From Rhizoctonia solani (lineage: Eukaryota; Basidiomycota; Agaricomycetes; Cantharellales; Ceratobasidiaceae): DNA of 64,000 nucleotides. Position numbers and translations under genes: made by a program. The notes under the pieces are model-generated. The model did no database searches and was not told the DNA's origin. It was given only the letters and a program-made list of their open reading frames with translations. This document shows, one piece after another, positions 21,780 to 33,474 of this stretch. The first letter of the stretch is position 1. Each line of letters begins with the position of its first letter. The stretch lies in NCBI RefSeq assembly GCF_016906535.1, contig NC_057372.1, positions 1-64,000 on the forward strand, in the 5' to 3' direction.

Positions 21780-23460
21780 CTAATACAACTTATCACCAAT
21801 ATACACAAAGGTGCAATTGGTGTCTATCCAATTCTTGCCATCAACTGTGGCATAACTACAATCAGCAAATACAGAAGGCTTAGAATTGGAACAAATAACA
21901 GTAGAGCGCCCCCATTGGCAATGGCGCTCTGATCTGTAACTAGTGCGGAAATTGAAATCTTCCTGCACCCACATCTTCAAAGGAACCTTGGACCAGTCCA
22001 TATCATCCAGCACTGCATACTGAACCATAGGATGGTCACTAAACTCATCAGAGTTAAGGTTCTGCCTGAACCTAATGTGGTGGCCCCAAGAACAAGCAAG
22101 GGCTGACTTCCCTGTCTCTGAGGGACCCCACAGAATAAGGATCTTACCACAATCAGATTCAGGGTCACGCTCCAATATATTGGAGGTAACCCACTCCTGA
22201 ACACCAGGTGGCAAATTGACTGTGGCCCTGGCAACAACATGTCAATACTCCCTTCTACCATAGAAAAGAAGGAGACTCACTTCTTAAGGGCCTTGGGCTC
22301 ACATACACCCTGAGGAAGGGCGCCCCTATCCCTGTAAAAGTAACCAGTAAAGGCCTTGAGGTTGTTATACCCCATGGCCATATCACAAGGTTGGTGCTCC
22401 TTTAAGCAACCAAAGAAACCCTCTGCATCCTCTGCCTCCATTGCATAGGCAAAGTCCTCATTGCGCTGTGAAAGGAAGACTATTAGCAAGTAATTTCACT
22501 CCATATCTTGGAACTTACATTTGTCTTGGCCTTCAACCCTGCAGGGCATTGACCCAATAGGAACTCTTCTGTAAGGGTCCCATATTGTGCCTCCCAGGCA
22601 TCTGCCTCCTTCTTGAGGTACTCATAGGCAGATAAGGAAGCAAATCTCCCATTACTATCCTTGAGCAAAAGAAGACGCTCATGGGGGCGCACTCCTTTAT
22701 ACTTCCATAGGTTCAGGCCCTCTGAGGAGATAAGAGTCCTGGCCCAAACAATGACATGGCAATGCCAGTCAGGATGCCACTGTCCTTCTTTCAAGTCATG
22801 GGACTCTGTAACCCCCATGGCACTTTCCAAAAGGGGTCCCCCTCCACTCCTTAGAGTGAGCAGGTGGTCCACTAGACTAGAAAGGAGATATTAATAAAAG
22901 AAGACAATATCCAATCAATTCACTTACTCCTTGACAACCTCATGACAAGAGGCTTGCACTGTATCCTCACCCTTGACATAACAGGCATATGTCAAGAGGT
23001 AACACTTGCCCTTGCGGCAAAAGCGCCTTCCTTCTTGGGGAAGAACCCCAATGTCCTCTTCCCCTTCAGGGGCTGCAGGAACAATAGAGTCCCTTGACTC
23101 CAATGGAGCCATGGATGGGACAATGGAGTTTCCTCCATCTTCTGAGCCTTCCCTGTTGCTGGGCATGACTAACCAACGCCTGGACAAGGGGGGAAGCTTG
23201 CAAGATATCTGTGACTATACAGTTATCTTTTAGTAAAAGAACCTTTTGCTATCAACCAAGACCACTTACTCCTTCTTCTTGGGAGTCCAGATCCAACCTT
23301 CTTTGAGAGCTCTGGGAGTGAGCTGTGACAGAGGCAGCTCTTGACTCTACCACACAGTAGATGCAATCTGGGAAACATAAGGGGTGGCATCCAACAGCCC
23401 TGAAGGCTGTGAATCCAAGACTGTGGAGGGAGTGGCGCTGGCAGTTGGGCATTGAGACAT
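21780..23460 (-). pseudogene. endogenous CRESS-type Rep-like gene (HUH endonuclease + SF3 helicase), with introns
   Basis: Four coding segments on the minus strand carry the ordered motifs of a rolling-circle replication initiator. The segment 23187-22924 ends with KCYLLTYA (motif I type). 22872-22483 has the His-hydrophobic-His motif in WHPDWHCHVIV (motif II) and the Tyr motif in YEYLKK (motif III). 22489-22277 is a linker. 22214-21780 has a Walker A GPSETGKSA and a Walker B AVLDDMD of a superfamily-3 helicase. Short GT-AG gaps separate the segments, and a possible first exon starts at about 23460, with a frame break. Related sequences are known in plant geminiviruses and in fungal genomes. 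Introns mean it has long been a chromosomal gene or a fungal transposon, not a recent virus. No capsid gene or conserved nonanucleotide origin was found near it. Confidence 0.72.
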
Positions 23461-23506
23461 TGTGATGACTTATCCCACCTCCCACTACCCTCTTCTTTAT
23501 ACCATG

Positions 23507-23755
23507 GGGACCAGGAGACTGAGTCAGAAGAAAATGACTTACTTTAGCAATTCTTTCTGAACAGTAAAATGGCACCATGCAGTAACCAAGCAACCATGAA
23601 ATATGTTGCTAACCAGGAACTTCCAGAAGACTTGAGAAGCTACCTTATAAAGACAGTAGTGTGGGAACTTTCCCACAGGAAGAAAACAACATTCTAACAA
23701 GGATCACATGACCCAGAACAAGTCAGGTGACCTCAGAACAACTCATTGCACAACC
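23507..23755. repeat. dispersed repeat, copy 1 (upstream of Rep-like gene)
   Basis: About 250 bp, again present at 30417-30665 in the same orientation with scattered differences. Both copies share GGCACCAT and CAGTAACCAAGCAACC and the inverted repeat around GAACTTTCCCAC. Here it covers the 5' side of the Rep-like gene, so the lone copy at 30.4 kb may be a fragment of a second Rep-bearing element. Confidence 0.85.
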
Positions 23756-24330
23756 ATACCTAGGAGGACTTGACAACTAATATGATATCTATCCAGACAT
23801 CATTTTTGATGGCACAAGTTCATGTCCCCTAAACTGTGTGCAAAAGGGGGGGCAATGTCACAACCCTTTCCATTATTTCCATGAGTCCTGACCTTGTCAA
23901 GCCTCCAACACACTCATGTTGCACACCAACATGACCGCAAGCACGCATATACTAGCACATATGCACTCAGAACCTCCAAGTTCCCACATATAAGAGACTT
24001 ATGGTCGACATGGCTGGACTTAGTGACATTCTCTAAGTCCAGGTCACATGACCTCCCCCCCTCCAGTCCTTTATCAAATACTATACTAAACTACTACGGA
24101 TTTGAGGTGGGGGGGAGATGACATAATCTCTTCTATAATAATATATTATTCAGGCCTCACCCGCAGGCATTAACATTGGCCCGCGGATAGGGGGGCGGGG
24201 GGAGTGCAACGTCCCCCAGCAACTTATATTATTAATATATCACTGTGCATCATATATACTATATATATCTTTGACAGTGGATATATATAGTAATAACCCC
24301 TCCAGATATGGGTTATGACACCTGGTACAA
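23756..24330. other. non-coding, C-rich and AT-rich patches
   Basis: Contains runs of C/G (AGGGGGGCGGGGGGAG near 24188) and AT-rich TATATA tracts (24220-24290). No gene or named repeat is recognised. Confidence 0.4.
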
Positions 24331-25572
24331 GTGGTTACATGCTGGCCAAAGCCCAAATTGGGGGCTGAAGGTGTGATCATGGGTTGTCTGTAGAAGATCA
24401 TTAGGGCTCTATGGCTCAGTGGTTAAGCAGGTTTGGTCTCAGCTGGTTGTATTTTCCTCATTTTATAACAAGTTTTGGAGACACCAGCAGTAATAGCACC
24501 ATCAGAGAGAATGCTGATGACTAATCAACCCTGAAATTGAAATTCTGATAGGAAACCAATGCATTTGCTATCGATTGGTATATATACCACGTGATTCTGA
24601 CATGTTGTGACTTCTTGCCTATTAGCTAAGCGACCCTGAAAATGAAATTCTACCAATAAACCACGTGATTCTGCGTCGATCCATATACATATCATGCCAA
24701 TTTGAAAACATTGATCAAATTTGTGGACTAATGCCCAAACAGAGCATGCACCTTCCATTTTTGGAAGTCGAGACTACCATAAATGGAAAGAGGGGGTTCA
24801 ATTACCCTATATAGTGCAGTTTCAAGGATAGATATAGCGTGTGGGAGGAGAAAATGAGAAATGAAGTAAATTTAGTGGATTTTGGTGAAGTGGGCCAGTT
24901 TTGAAAAATGGACTAAATTTAGTCCATTTTTTGTTTGGTTGCTCTGTGTGGCCATGGCCTGTACAAACAAAAAATGGACTAAATTTAGTCCATTCTTGCT
25001 TTGTTTGCGCTGGCCAACTTTTCACCAAGGGCCAAACAAAAAATGCACTAAATTTAGTCCATTTTTCAAAACTGGCCAACTTCACCAAAATGCTCTAAAT
25101 TTACTTCATTTCTCATTTTCTCCTCCCACACGCTATATCTATCCTTGAAACTGCACTATATAGGGTAATCGAACCCCCTCTTTCCATTTATGGTAGTCTC
25201 GACTTCCAAAAATGGAAGGTGCATGCTCTGTTTGGGCATTAGTACACAAATTTGATCGATGTTTTCAAATTGGCATGATATGTATATGGATCAACGCAGA
25301 ATCACGTGGTTTACTAGTAAAATTTCACTTTCAGGGTCGCTTAGCTAATAGGTCCCTGCACATAACTGCAATTTTATGTGAAGTATTGAAGAGATGAATT
25401 TTAACAAATGATTTCAAATTGCCTTGATAGGTATATGGATAAATGCGGAATCACGTGGTTTACTAGTGAAATTTCATTTTCAGGGCAGGTTAACTAATAG
25501 GTTTGGGCGGAAAAACGCGATTTGATTTAAGGTTCTGCTCAACCCCCCCTTGAGCCAGACCCCTATAATAGG
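24331..25572. mobile_element. foldback (long palindromic) element, copy X, 1242 bp
   Basis: Identical length and ends to the element at 32233-33474. The first about 200 bp contain a tRNA-like A-box stretch. The rest (about 24531-25486) is a near-perfect long inverted repeat: the left arm's ACCCTGAAAATGAAATTC meets its complement in the right arm. The core holds three copies of an 18-bp palindrome, TGGACTAAATTTAGTCCA, one of them altered. No target-site duplication is evident. The small open frames inside are repeat by-products with no coding support. The loop between the arms is reversed relative to copy Y. Confidence 0.88.
24409..24465 (+). other. tRNA-like Pol III promoter head inside foldback element
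   Basis: GGGCTCT followed by ATGGCTCAGTGGTTAAGC resembles the 5' half of a tRNA with an A box. A possible weak B box (GGTTGTATTTTCC) follows about 35 bases later. No matching 3' acceptor arm exists, so it is not a tRNA gene; a SINE-like origin is possible. The same segment is at about 32308-32364. Confidence 0.4.
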
Positions 25573-25793
25573 TAGAACAAGTTGTATTCTTCAAGAGCAT
25601 CAAACAAGGTATCCAAGTCAATAATCGGGGTCTTGTCACCAAATTCGGGGACCAAGTGGCACGTTCAACGGATATATGACAATGGAACTATCTGTTCCTG
25701 ATAGGTTCTATTACCATTGGCGTTCGAGTATTGCTCTTGTAAGACCTTGAACATTCCCACTTGCTACTTCTGTTGTGAATACGAAGTGATCCA
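25573..25793. other. no feature seen
   Basis: Unique-looking AT-rich sequence between the foldback element and a dispersed repeat. No gene. Confidence 0.35.
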
Positions 25794-25965
25794 AAATAGT
25801 TATAGTATGAAAAAGCACCTGAATTTTGGAGAAGAACCAAGATACTGCTTTTTCCTGTGATCCAAATTGCATAGAACTTTGATAGGGCAGTCTACTACAC
25901 CCTGTACACCTATTGTCAAATTATGGTACAATTCTGTTGAGGTGAAAAATAATTGATTTTTGAGA
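25794..25965 (-). repeat. dispersed repeat family B (minus orientation)
   Basis: Related by eye to 30815-31005 and 55700-55895 (both plus). Shared parts include the stretch around TTGATTTTTGA, an imperfect AATTGCACCA segment and the end TTTTTCATACTATAAC. The family is associated with the palindrome GACCGGTC...GACCGGTC or its decayed form. Confidence 0.6.
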
Positions 25966-26039
25966 GATTCATGATAGCAGCATTGAGGACTGATCAGCAA
26001 ACTACTGGTCAGTTGAAAAACCCCAATCCTTTTCCTTAA

Positions 26040-26330
26040 TGCTGTGAGTGCCGCCTGTTCATGTCATACAGATCCCAATGGCTTCAAGTCCTGTACTCAT
26101 AGCTTCAGTATTGCCTGAGATATAGCAATGGGTCCGCTCACTGCAGACCCTGGGGACTGGTTGGCAACCAGTCACCTTGACTTTCTTACTTTCTCTTCAT
26201 ACTGCGTGTGCTGCCTGTCCATGTCATATAGACCCCAATGGCTTCAAGTCCTGTACTCACAGCTTCAGTATTGCCTGAGATACAGCAATGGGTCTACTCA
26301 CTGTGGACCCTGAGGACCAGTCACCCACCT
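26040..26330. repeat. tandem duplication, about 155-bp unit
   Basis: The phrase CCCAATGGCTTCAAGTCCTG with GCTTCAGTATTGCCTGAGAT occurs twice, about 155 bp apart. Each unit carries an ACCAGTC-containing motif, which looks like a CpG-depleted version of the intact palindromes at 55.2-55.7 kb. Confidence 0.75.
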
Positions 26331-28350
26331 GTCAACTACTACTTCACTTCTGTTTTTATTCTTTGAATCTTGTATACTGCTTGCTCATGCTATTCATGTT
26401 ACACTGATGTCAAGTCCTGTAATGATGACTCCATTACAGCCTTTGATACAGGAATGTATTTTATCTATTATTGTTCCATGCACCAGTAATACATGACATA
26501 CAGAATCAATAGTGGTGTGTTACGACTTGGAGCACACCTGCATTGTGTGAGTTACAGACCAGAAATCTACAAGTGAGAAAAATTAGAAATGCAACCCTGT
26601 AGGCATAAATGTGTAACTAACCAAACCAAGCTAAACCAACCAAGCAACCAAGCAACCAGCTAACAAAATTGTCCAACTGTATGCATTTAATATCATGTTC
26701 TAATATCATGTCTAGGAGTCAGTATCCTTTGCTGGCAATGCTCATTTGTTGTTGTTGTACGCACACCTGGTACTTGGAACAATACCAATTCAGCAGTGTC
26801 ATACACTAATCACTGTGTAGTTAGTTGAATTTCTAACAAACTTCTTGATTAACTGCTACACTTTAGTTAGACAAACAGTGATGTGACTGAGAGTCATTTC
26901 AATATTAATATCTATATAAGGGAGCCCTCAGTCTGCCTCCATGCCCCCCTTGCCTGTGCCCAATGATCAAGCGCTACATTCCAAATAAGTGGGAACCCCA
27001 ACCCCAACACCACCCAACACCACCTATTGGCTCTCAGAAATAGGTCTCCCCCTATGGGAGACTTTGGAGACAATTCAGAGCACAAGCTGAGCGGCAGTCT
27101 TTGTGCTCCTGATTGACCCCTGGACTCAATCCTAATGGTCCTAATGGTTGACATGACCATTGCTTCCACAATCTTGGACCTGACCAACACTGTGCCAATA
27201 TAGGTGTCAATACAGCTGTTTGAATATCACTTGACAGTAGTTTACTTTGTATGCATACACTAATTGAGTAGATCAAACCACAGGCCACCACATGGGTCTG
27301 AGCACAGCAATGGGAAGCTAACAGTTTGATTCCAACTGGAATGCACAAACTCCCACCACTCATCCACAATAAACATACATGTATATATGACATTCAGCTG
27401 TTCCTGTAATACACCCATGTTCAAATTACCATGTAGAGTGGGCAAAGAAATGGCTGTACTGCAAACATAACATATGATAATTCTCTTGCTCCAGGCCACA
27501 CATCCCCATGAACAGTATGGGCTGTCTTTTGATGGTCTGCCATCCCTTTTAATTTGAATTCCCCCTTTTTCCCTCCATATGGGTCAAAAACCATCACCAA
27601 AATCATAATTTGTGTTCTGAGAAAACATAAAAAGCAGACCTTGGTAATTGTGCCCTCAGATATCAACAATGTCACAATACCTGTCAAAGTATATCTTAGA
27701 TGTATATACTTGTATGTATGTTGCTTATTTATATGGTAGGCTCTGGATGCAGCTGTCATGGTACTGAACATGGTGTAATCAATGCTGATGATTCATTGAG
27801 CATATATGTATGTTACACACAATATTGAATGAGATGTAAGTGCAGGAGTAAACTATGCAATACAAATAGAGACAAGACCAAGTATAATATGAGATACAGT
27901 ATATATATATGCATTACTCATATGAGACTGGTTATTTACTTTGAAAATACCATCTAAATTGAGTGCTGGGAGGACTGAATATTTTCCCTGGATAAACAAT
28001 AATTAACAGTACCAGTGCTGACAACAAGTATCCAAACACATGACCAACACGGCCCCCCTCATACCCAGACATTGCCATTTTTCACAATTATACAGTAAAG
28101 TTGTTGTACACCATGGTAAGGTGGGTACACACTAATGGAGATGGGCGCTTAAGGCTGTAACTAGTACACTGCAGATGCTGACTAACTATCTACTAGGCTT
28201 AACTATCCTACTGACTGCTTAAGGCAGTGTCTACTGGGCTATCTACAATGACAAAGGGGCCAGAGGCCTGGAGGTGTGGTGAGTAAGGTAGAGGGGTAAG
28301 TGGCTTCTGGAGATTGGGGGCCAGCTGCTTAGCTGGCTAGGTACCTTCTC
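26331..28350. other. repeat-rich, CpG-poor non-coding region
   Basis: No coding sequence or recognisable transposon protein was found on either strand. Open frames here are short and motif-free. CpG is visibly rare. Short CAACCAAGCAACC runs occur near 26640. Confidence 0.45.
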
Positions 28351-28590
28351 TAATGGGTAAGAGACAAGGTAAAATCAACTTGGTGTTTCCAAGCAATTTC
28401 CCTGCTGTATATATAAGCATAAGGGCACTATCTACATGGTCTGTGCGCATGAGAAAGGAAGTACATGGATAAAATAAGAAGTGTGCTGCAGGCTGCGCAG
28501 AAGCATGGATTTCTCCTAAGCGCTCTTGGCACAGCATCTTGGCATGGCATCTTGGCATAATGAGTGCCAAGATCATGTGATTAAAAAACA
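28350..28590. repeat. dispersed repeat family C, copy 1
   Basis: About 230 bp similar to 31037-31267 in the same orientation. Shared phrases are GACAAGGTAAAAT, CCAAGCAATT, GAAAGGAAGTA, and the run of CTTGGCA motifs at the end. The copies are clearly diverged, with this one retaining more CpG. Confidence 0.75.
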
Positions 28591-29385
28591 TAAGATCTCA
28601 AGTCTGTAAAAATAGTAAAAATATCAGAAAAAAGAGGCAATTTCAGTGGTATATGTTAGGAGGTTATAACAGAAGTCAACATTAAGAAGGTAATTGAATG
28701 TACATATTTAAGTGATTACTATCAACTAGAACTCAGTTGGCCCTCCCTTAGCAGCTTTGATAGCCTCAACCCAAGCATCCATATCCCCTGTGTGTTTATT
28801 GATATTGTCCACTGAAATGCTGGCCCAGACCTTGTTAGCTGCCTTCAAAAGCATGTCACAGTTTTTATGAGCTCCAGGGATCTTGAATACATGTGATCTG
28901 AGCAGGTGCTGTTAAGAGTTGTGTAAGTACAGGAGTAAGAAAGAATTACTATATACAAAATGTATATGAGAATAACTAAGAACTAGTATTAAGAATCAGA
29001 ATATATGCACAGAATATATGCACAATATAGGCTAGATTATCAGGAATAACAACTCCTAACAAATAGTCTAGCAACTATGAAGTGCAGGTGGTTGGTTATG
29101 TATAGTACCTTAGACTAATGTTACTTAAGCCTAAGTGACTAAGGGTATGTATACTTAAGGTCTCTGGGATAGTACCTTAAGTAAGAAGGTTACCTGACTA
29201 ATGTACAGGATTTATAGGATTTGCCTAATAGGTATAGGACTTATATATGCTTAAGTAAGACTTAAGACTTATGAGGTTTACCTAAAATATATCTAGGATT
29301 TATGAGATATTGTAGGTAAAGATATCTACAATATAGGGGGTATGGTGGATTGAAACACTATCACTCAATCACAACAATCCTTACA
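28591..29385. other. non-coding, AT-rich
   Basis: No gene seen. A weak run of TTAAG/TTAGG-like short motifs (29110-29300) is noted, but no clear tandem array. Confidence 0.35.
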
Positions 29386-30125
29386 GTATTGTTGCACTAT
29401 ACTCAATGTTGAACTCAACAACTGTGACAGTCAAGGGGCACAGGGTTGCAGTAAGTACACTAATAGGTTACCCTGTGTCTGTTGGGACTGGCCTATGGTC
29501 TTAGTGCGCCAAATAACCTCCTATGCTATTTACAGTGAGTCAATCACTAAAGTGAATGCGCAGATAAGCTGTTAAAGGCTTGTGTGTATATGTCAATATA
29601 TAAGAGTGGATAAATGGATGCATTAGAAGCGTCTTCACAGGGTCCTTTTATACCCTGAGAAGGCGCACAAACAAGTATATACATGATTGATACCAAGAGG
29701 GGGTACAGGAGGTACATGTGGCAACTGAAACACTTGAGGGAGCCAATACTTTGGTACATAGTAAACAAACAACAGATCCTAATATTTACCCCAAGGCATT
29801 ATTTACCTGTGTGGGTCCTTAGATGTCCCAAGGCTAAGTGTTTCATCCTTGGAGTAAACAGTCCCAAAGGTAGGATACCTCTGCATTGGGTACTTACAGT
29901 AAATGGGGCATAACTCAGCCAAATGTTGTCCGTTTTGGGAGTTTGACCCAGCGTTCTGGAGCGCACAAACATGCGCACCTAAGCGCAAGCAATTCGGCCG
30001 TGTGGGATGCCCGGGTGATGGAGAAAAGGCGCATTTAGTGCGTCGGCGCTTAAGGGCTGATTAAGCGCCGGAGCACTTGCCTATGCGACAGGGGGGACCC
30101 TGAATATTTCTGTGTGTAGCCACAA
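29386..30125 (-). mobile_element. possible LTR-like remnant
   Basis: A minus-strand TATA motif (TATAAAA at about 29645-29652) and a GC-rich block with repeated GCGCC/GGCGC (29940-30095) recall the 4252-5558 LTR, which also has GCGCC-rich and TATA parts. No clear TG...CA ends or target duplication were found, so this is only a suggestion. Confidence 0.2.
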
Positions 30126-30416
30126 GATAGAATCTTGAATAATAAATACTACAAACAAGAGAAATATTACTTGTTACTGTTTATCTACTCAGCTGAATTT
30201 ATATATATTTAAATGAGTGAGAAAACAGCATATATGCAAAAGGCATCGCATATTAAGGGTATTCCTGAGGTTTGTAGGTTTTGTAAAGGTCACTATTGGA
30301 TAGAGGGACCTTGAAAACCTTAGTTTGCATCTTTATCTCATTTATTTACTGTGAGATTACTAGTGTAATTAATAAAATAAGTACAGATTAAAGAAGAAAT
30401 GTCATATCCATAACAA

Positions 30417-30665
30417 TGGGGGCCAAGAGACTGAGTCAGAGGAAAATGACTTGCTCTACTAATTTTGTCAGAACAATAAAATGGCACCATACAGTAACCA
30501 AGCAACCATGAAATATGTTGCTAACCAGGAACTTCCAAAAGACTTTAGAAGCTACCTTACAAAGACAGTAGTGTTGGAACTTTCCCACAGGAAGAAAACA
30601 ACTTTCCCACAAGGATCACATGACCCAGAACAAGTCAGGTGACCTCAGAATAACTCATTGCACAA
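30417..30665. repeat. dispersed repeat, copy 2 of the Rep-upstream segment
   Basis: Counterpart of 23507-23755. It retains the ACTGAGTCAG and CACATGACCCAGAACAAG phrases. The Rep-like coding sequence itself is absent beside it. Confidence 0.85.
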
Positions 30666-30779
30666 AGGCATGGTAATTTATCTCAGGCCACAGTGAGGGT
30701 ATAAAGTTGCAACTTGTTGCCAACATGCTTATATTACTATGATCAGAGTGTGTACCAATTATTAAGGAAAAATGGCAAG

Positions 30780-31005
30780 GTCAACTGGAACCAGTCAGCA
30801 ACTGGTCCTTCAGGCTGCAATCATAAAATTAACAAAAATTGATTATTTTTGACCTTAACAGAATTGCACCAGAATTTCAGGGTGGGTGCGCATGGGATGA
30901 GAGACCATACTGACCAAGTTCCATGCACTTTGGACTGCAGGAAAAAGCAGAAACCTGATTTTTCTGACAAAGTCCAAGGGATTTTTCATATTATAACCCA
31001 AGCTA
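30780..31005 (+). repeat. dispersed repeat family B (plus orientation)
   Basis: Similar to 25794-25965 (inverted) and 55687-55895. It begins with ACCAGTC-AGC-AACTGGTCC, a decayed form of the palindrome intact at 55687, then continues through TTGATTATTTTTGACC and AATTGCACCAGAATTTCAG. Confidence 0.7.
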
Positions 31006-31036
31006 CTACTGAACTACTGAGACCTGTCTGTGATGG

Positions 31037-31267
31037 TAGACAAGGTAAAATTGACTTGGGGTGTCCAAGCAATTCTCCTGTGGTTTATATACACAAGAGA
31101 ACACTATTTACAAATTGATAAGGTGTGTGAAAGGAAGTAGAGGTTTAGAAATAAGAACCATGCTGCAGACTGCACAGAAGTGTGTTTGTTATGTACAAAT
31201 TCTTGGTACAGTGTCTTGGCAGGTCTTGGCACAACATCTTGGCATGATAAGCACCAAGGCCACATAA
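31037..31267. repeat. dispersed repeat family C, copy 2
   Basis: Counterpart of 28350-28590; it directly follows the family B repeat here. Confidence 0.75.
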
Positions 31268-32232
31268 AGCTATGCCTTATAAGAGTTAGCCTCTAGTGGT
31301 ATGAATATCCTCTTCCCACTGAGAATCATAAGAGAAGGACTGAAACTGGTAGTACCCATAGCAGGGCCTAGACCACAACTCCCAGTCACTGAGGATAGTA
31401 GCTTCTGGAAAAGCATAATGCCAACTTAAGTACTATTGTCTGATCAGTCCTAACATATTGGGCCTTTTCTTTAAGAAAGCTGTATCTCCCTTAATACCTC
31501 ATGTATTTACATAATCAAAAATAGTTGAATGTACAGAAAGATTCAGCAAATCTTACTACATGATTTATAAGTACTCATTAACTATGTTTTAATGTCAATT
31601 CCTGTTTGCTTACTGTGCCCTTCCTTACTATAGTATTCTGTTGTGTAATAGAGAACACATCATGAGTGATGACACATGGTCTAAACCTGGTACAAGTACG
31701 TCAGAGTCTGACTAATGAAGAATTGGATATATGCCTAAAGAGGCAGTGCTGGCTTTGGGGATAAGCAGAAGACTGCAACCAACACTTTAGATAGAGAGAT
31801 TACTTGCCAAATATGGCACAAGACCCCTTAGAGTAGAGCAGGAGAGTGGGGAGGGTAGTCAGTAGATTGTCAGGAGGTCAAGTTCTGGTCTGAATCCCAG
31901 AACTCTCCCTTCATTATATACATCATACAGAACAAGGGAACTGTAAAGTACAAAGGAGAACAATAGAAGACATACTACAAAGGTATGGGTAACTAAGAGA
32001 ACAATAGAACAATGCAACTAAGGACATATGGTAACTAAGTAACCAGAGGACAAAGCTAACAGGCTAAACAAAGGGACCATTCACATTCCATGTTGATTGC
32101 TCTGCCAGGGGAGTCCTGCATGGCCTGTGGTCATGTTGGGAACATACCCTGGTCCATATGATTTGTAAAATTTGGATAAAAAGATAATAGAATAATAGGG
32201 TATCTGTGTTCATGCCTCTTGGGTGATGACAT
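31268..32232. other. non-coding region
   Basis: No gene or motif recognised on either strand. CpG is rare. Confidence 0.4.
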
Positions 32233-33474
32233 GTGGTTACATGCTGGCCAAAGCCCAAATTGGGGGCTGAAGGTGTGATCATGGGTTGTCTGTAGAAGAT
32301 CATTAGGGCTCTATGGCTCAGTGGTTAAGCAGGTTTGGTCTCAGCTGGTTGTATTTTCCTCATTTTATAACAAGTTTTGGAGACACCAGCAGTAATGGCA
32401 CCATCAGAGAGAATGCTGATGACTAATCAACCCTGAAATTGAAATTCTGATAGGAAACCGATGCATTTGCTATCGAATGGTATATATATCACGTGATTCT
32501 GAGAGGTTGTGATTTCTGGGCTATTAGCTAAGGGACCCTGAAAATGAAATTCTACTAATAAACCACGTGATTCTGCATCGATCCATATACATATCATGCC
32601 AATTTGAAAACATCGATCAAATTTGTGTACTAATGCCCAAACAGAGCATGCACCTTCCATTTTTGGAAGTCGAGACTACCATAAATGGAAAGAGGGGGTT
32701 TGATTACCCCATATAGTCCAGTTTCAAGGATACATATAGGATGTGAGAGGAGAAAATGAGAAATGAAGTAAATTTAGTGGATTTTGGTGAAGTGGGCCAG
32801 TTTTGAAAAATGGACTAAATTTAGTCCATTTTTTGTTTGGCCCTTGGTGAAAAGTCGGCCAGCACAAACAAAGCAAGAATGGACTAAATTTAGTCCATTT
32901 TTTGTTTGTACAGGCCATGGCCACAGAGAGCAACCAAACAAAAAATGGACTAAATTTAGTCCATTTTTCAAAACTGGCCCACTTCACCAAAATCCACTAA
33001 ATTTACTTCATTTCTCATTTTCTCCTCCCACACGCTATATGTATCCTTGAAACTGAACTATATGGGGTAATCAAACCCCCTCTTTCCATTTATGGTAGTC
33101 CCGACTTCCAAAAATGGAAGGTGCATGCTCTGTTTGGCTATTAGTACACAAATTTGATCGATGTTTTCAAATTGGCATGATATGTATATGGATCGACGCA
33201 GAATCACGTGGTTTATTAGTAGAATTTCATTTTCAGGGCCCCTTAGCTAATAGTTCCCTGCACATAACTGCAATTTTATGTGAAATATTGAAAACATGAA
33301 TTTGAACAAATGATTTCAAATTGCCTTGATAGATATATGGATAAATGCGGAATCACGTGGTTTACTAGTGAAATTTCATTTTCAGGGCAGGTTAACTAAT
33401 AGGTTTGGGCGGAAAAACGCGATTTGATTTAAGGTTCTGCTCAACCCCCCCTTGAGCCAGACCCCTATAATAGG
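32233..33474. mobile_element. foldback element, copy Y, 1242 bp
   Basis: Same ends, length and arm orientation as copy X at 24331. The loop differs: in X the order on the plus strand is GCTCTGTGTGGCCATGGCC then GCTGGCCAACTTTTCACC, while in Y it is CCTTGGTGAAAAGTCGGCC then GGCCATGGCCACAGAGAG, the reverse complement. Three intact TGGACTAAATTTAGTCCA palindromes are present. The arms carry matching inverted small frames. Confidence 0.88.

Noticed and set aside
20501..24330. Conserved stem-loop origin nonanucleotide for the Rep-like gene
   Set aside because: AT-rich TAATATAT-like strings occur near 24140 and 24230, but none matches the expected nonanucleotide in a hairpin, so no origin is called.
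24409..24480. A tRNA gene
   Set aside because: Only the 5' half resembles a tRNA; no anticodon arm, convincing B box or 3' acceptor strand is present.
24822..25148. ORFs with repeated WTKFSPFF peptides on both strands
   Set aside because: By-products of the palindromic foldback element; the same peptide reads on both strands because the DNA is an inverted repeat.
29386..30125. Second complete solo LTR
   Set aside because: A minus-strand TATA and GCGCC-rich block are suggestive, but no matching TG...CA ends or target duplication could be found; kept only as a low-confidence remnant.
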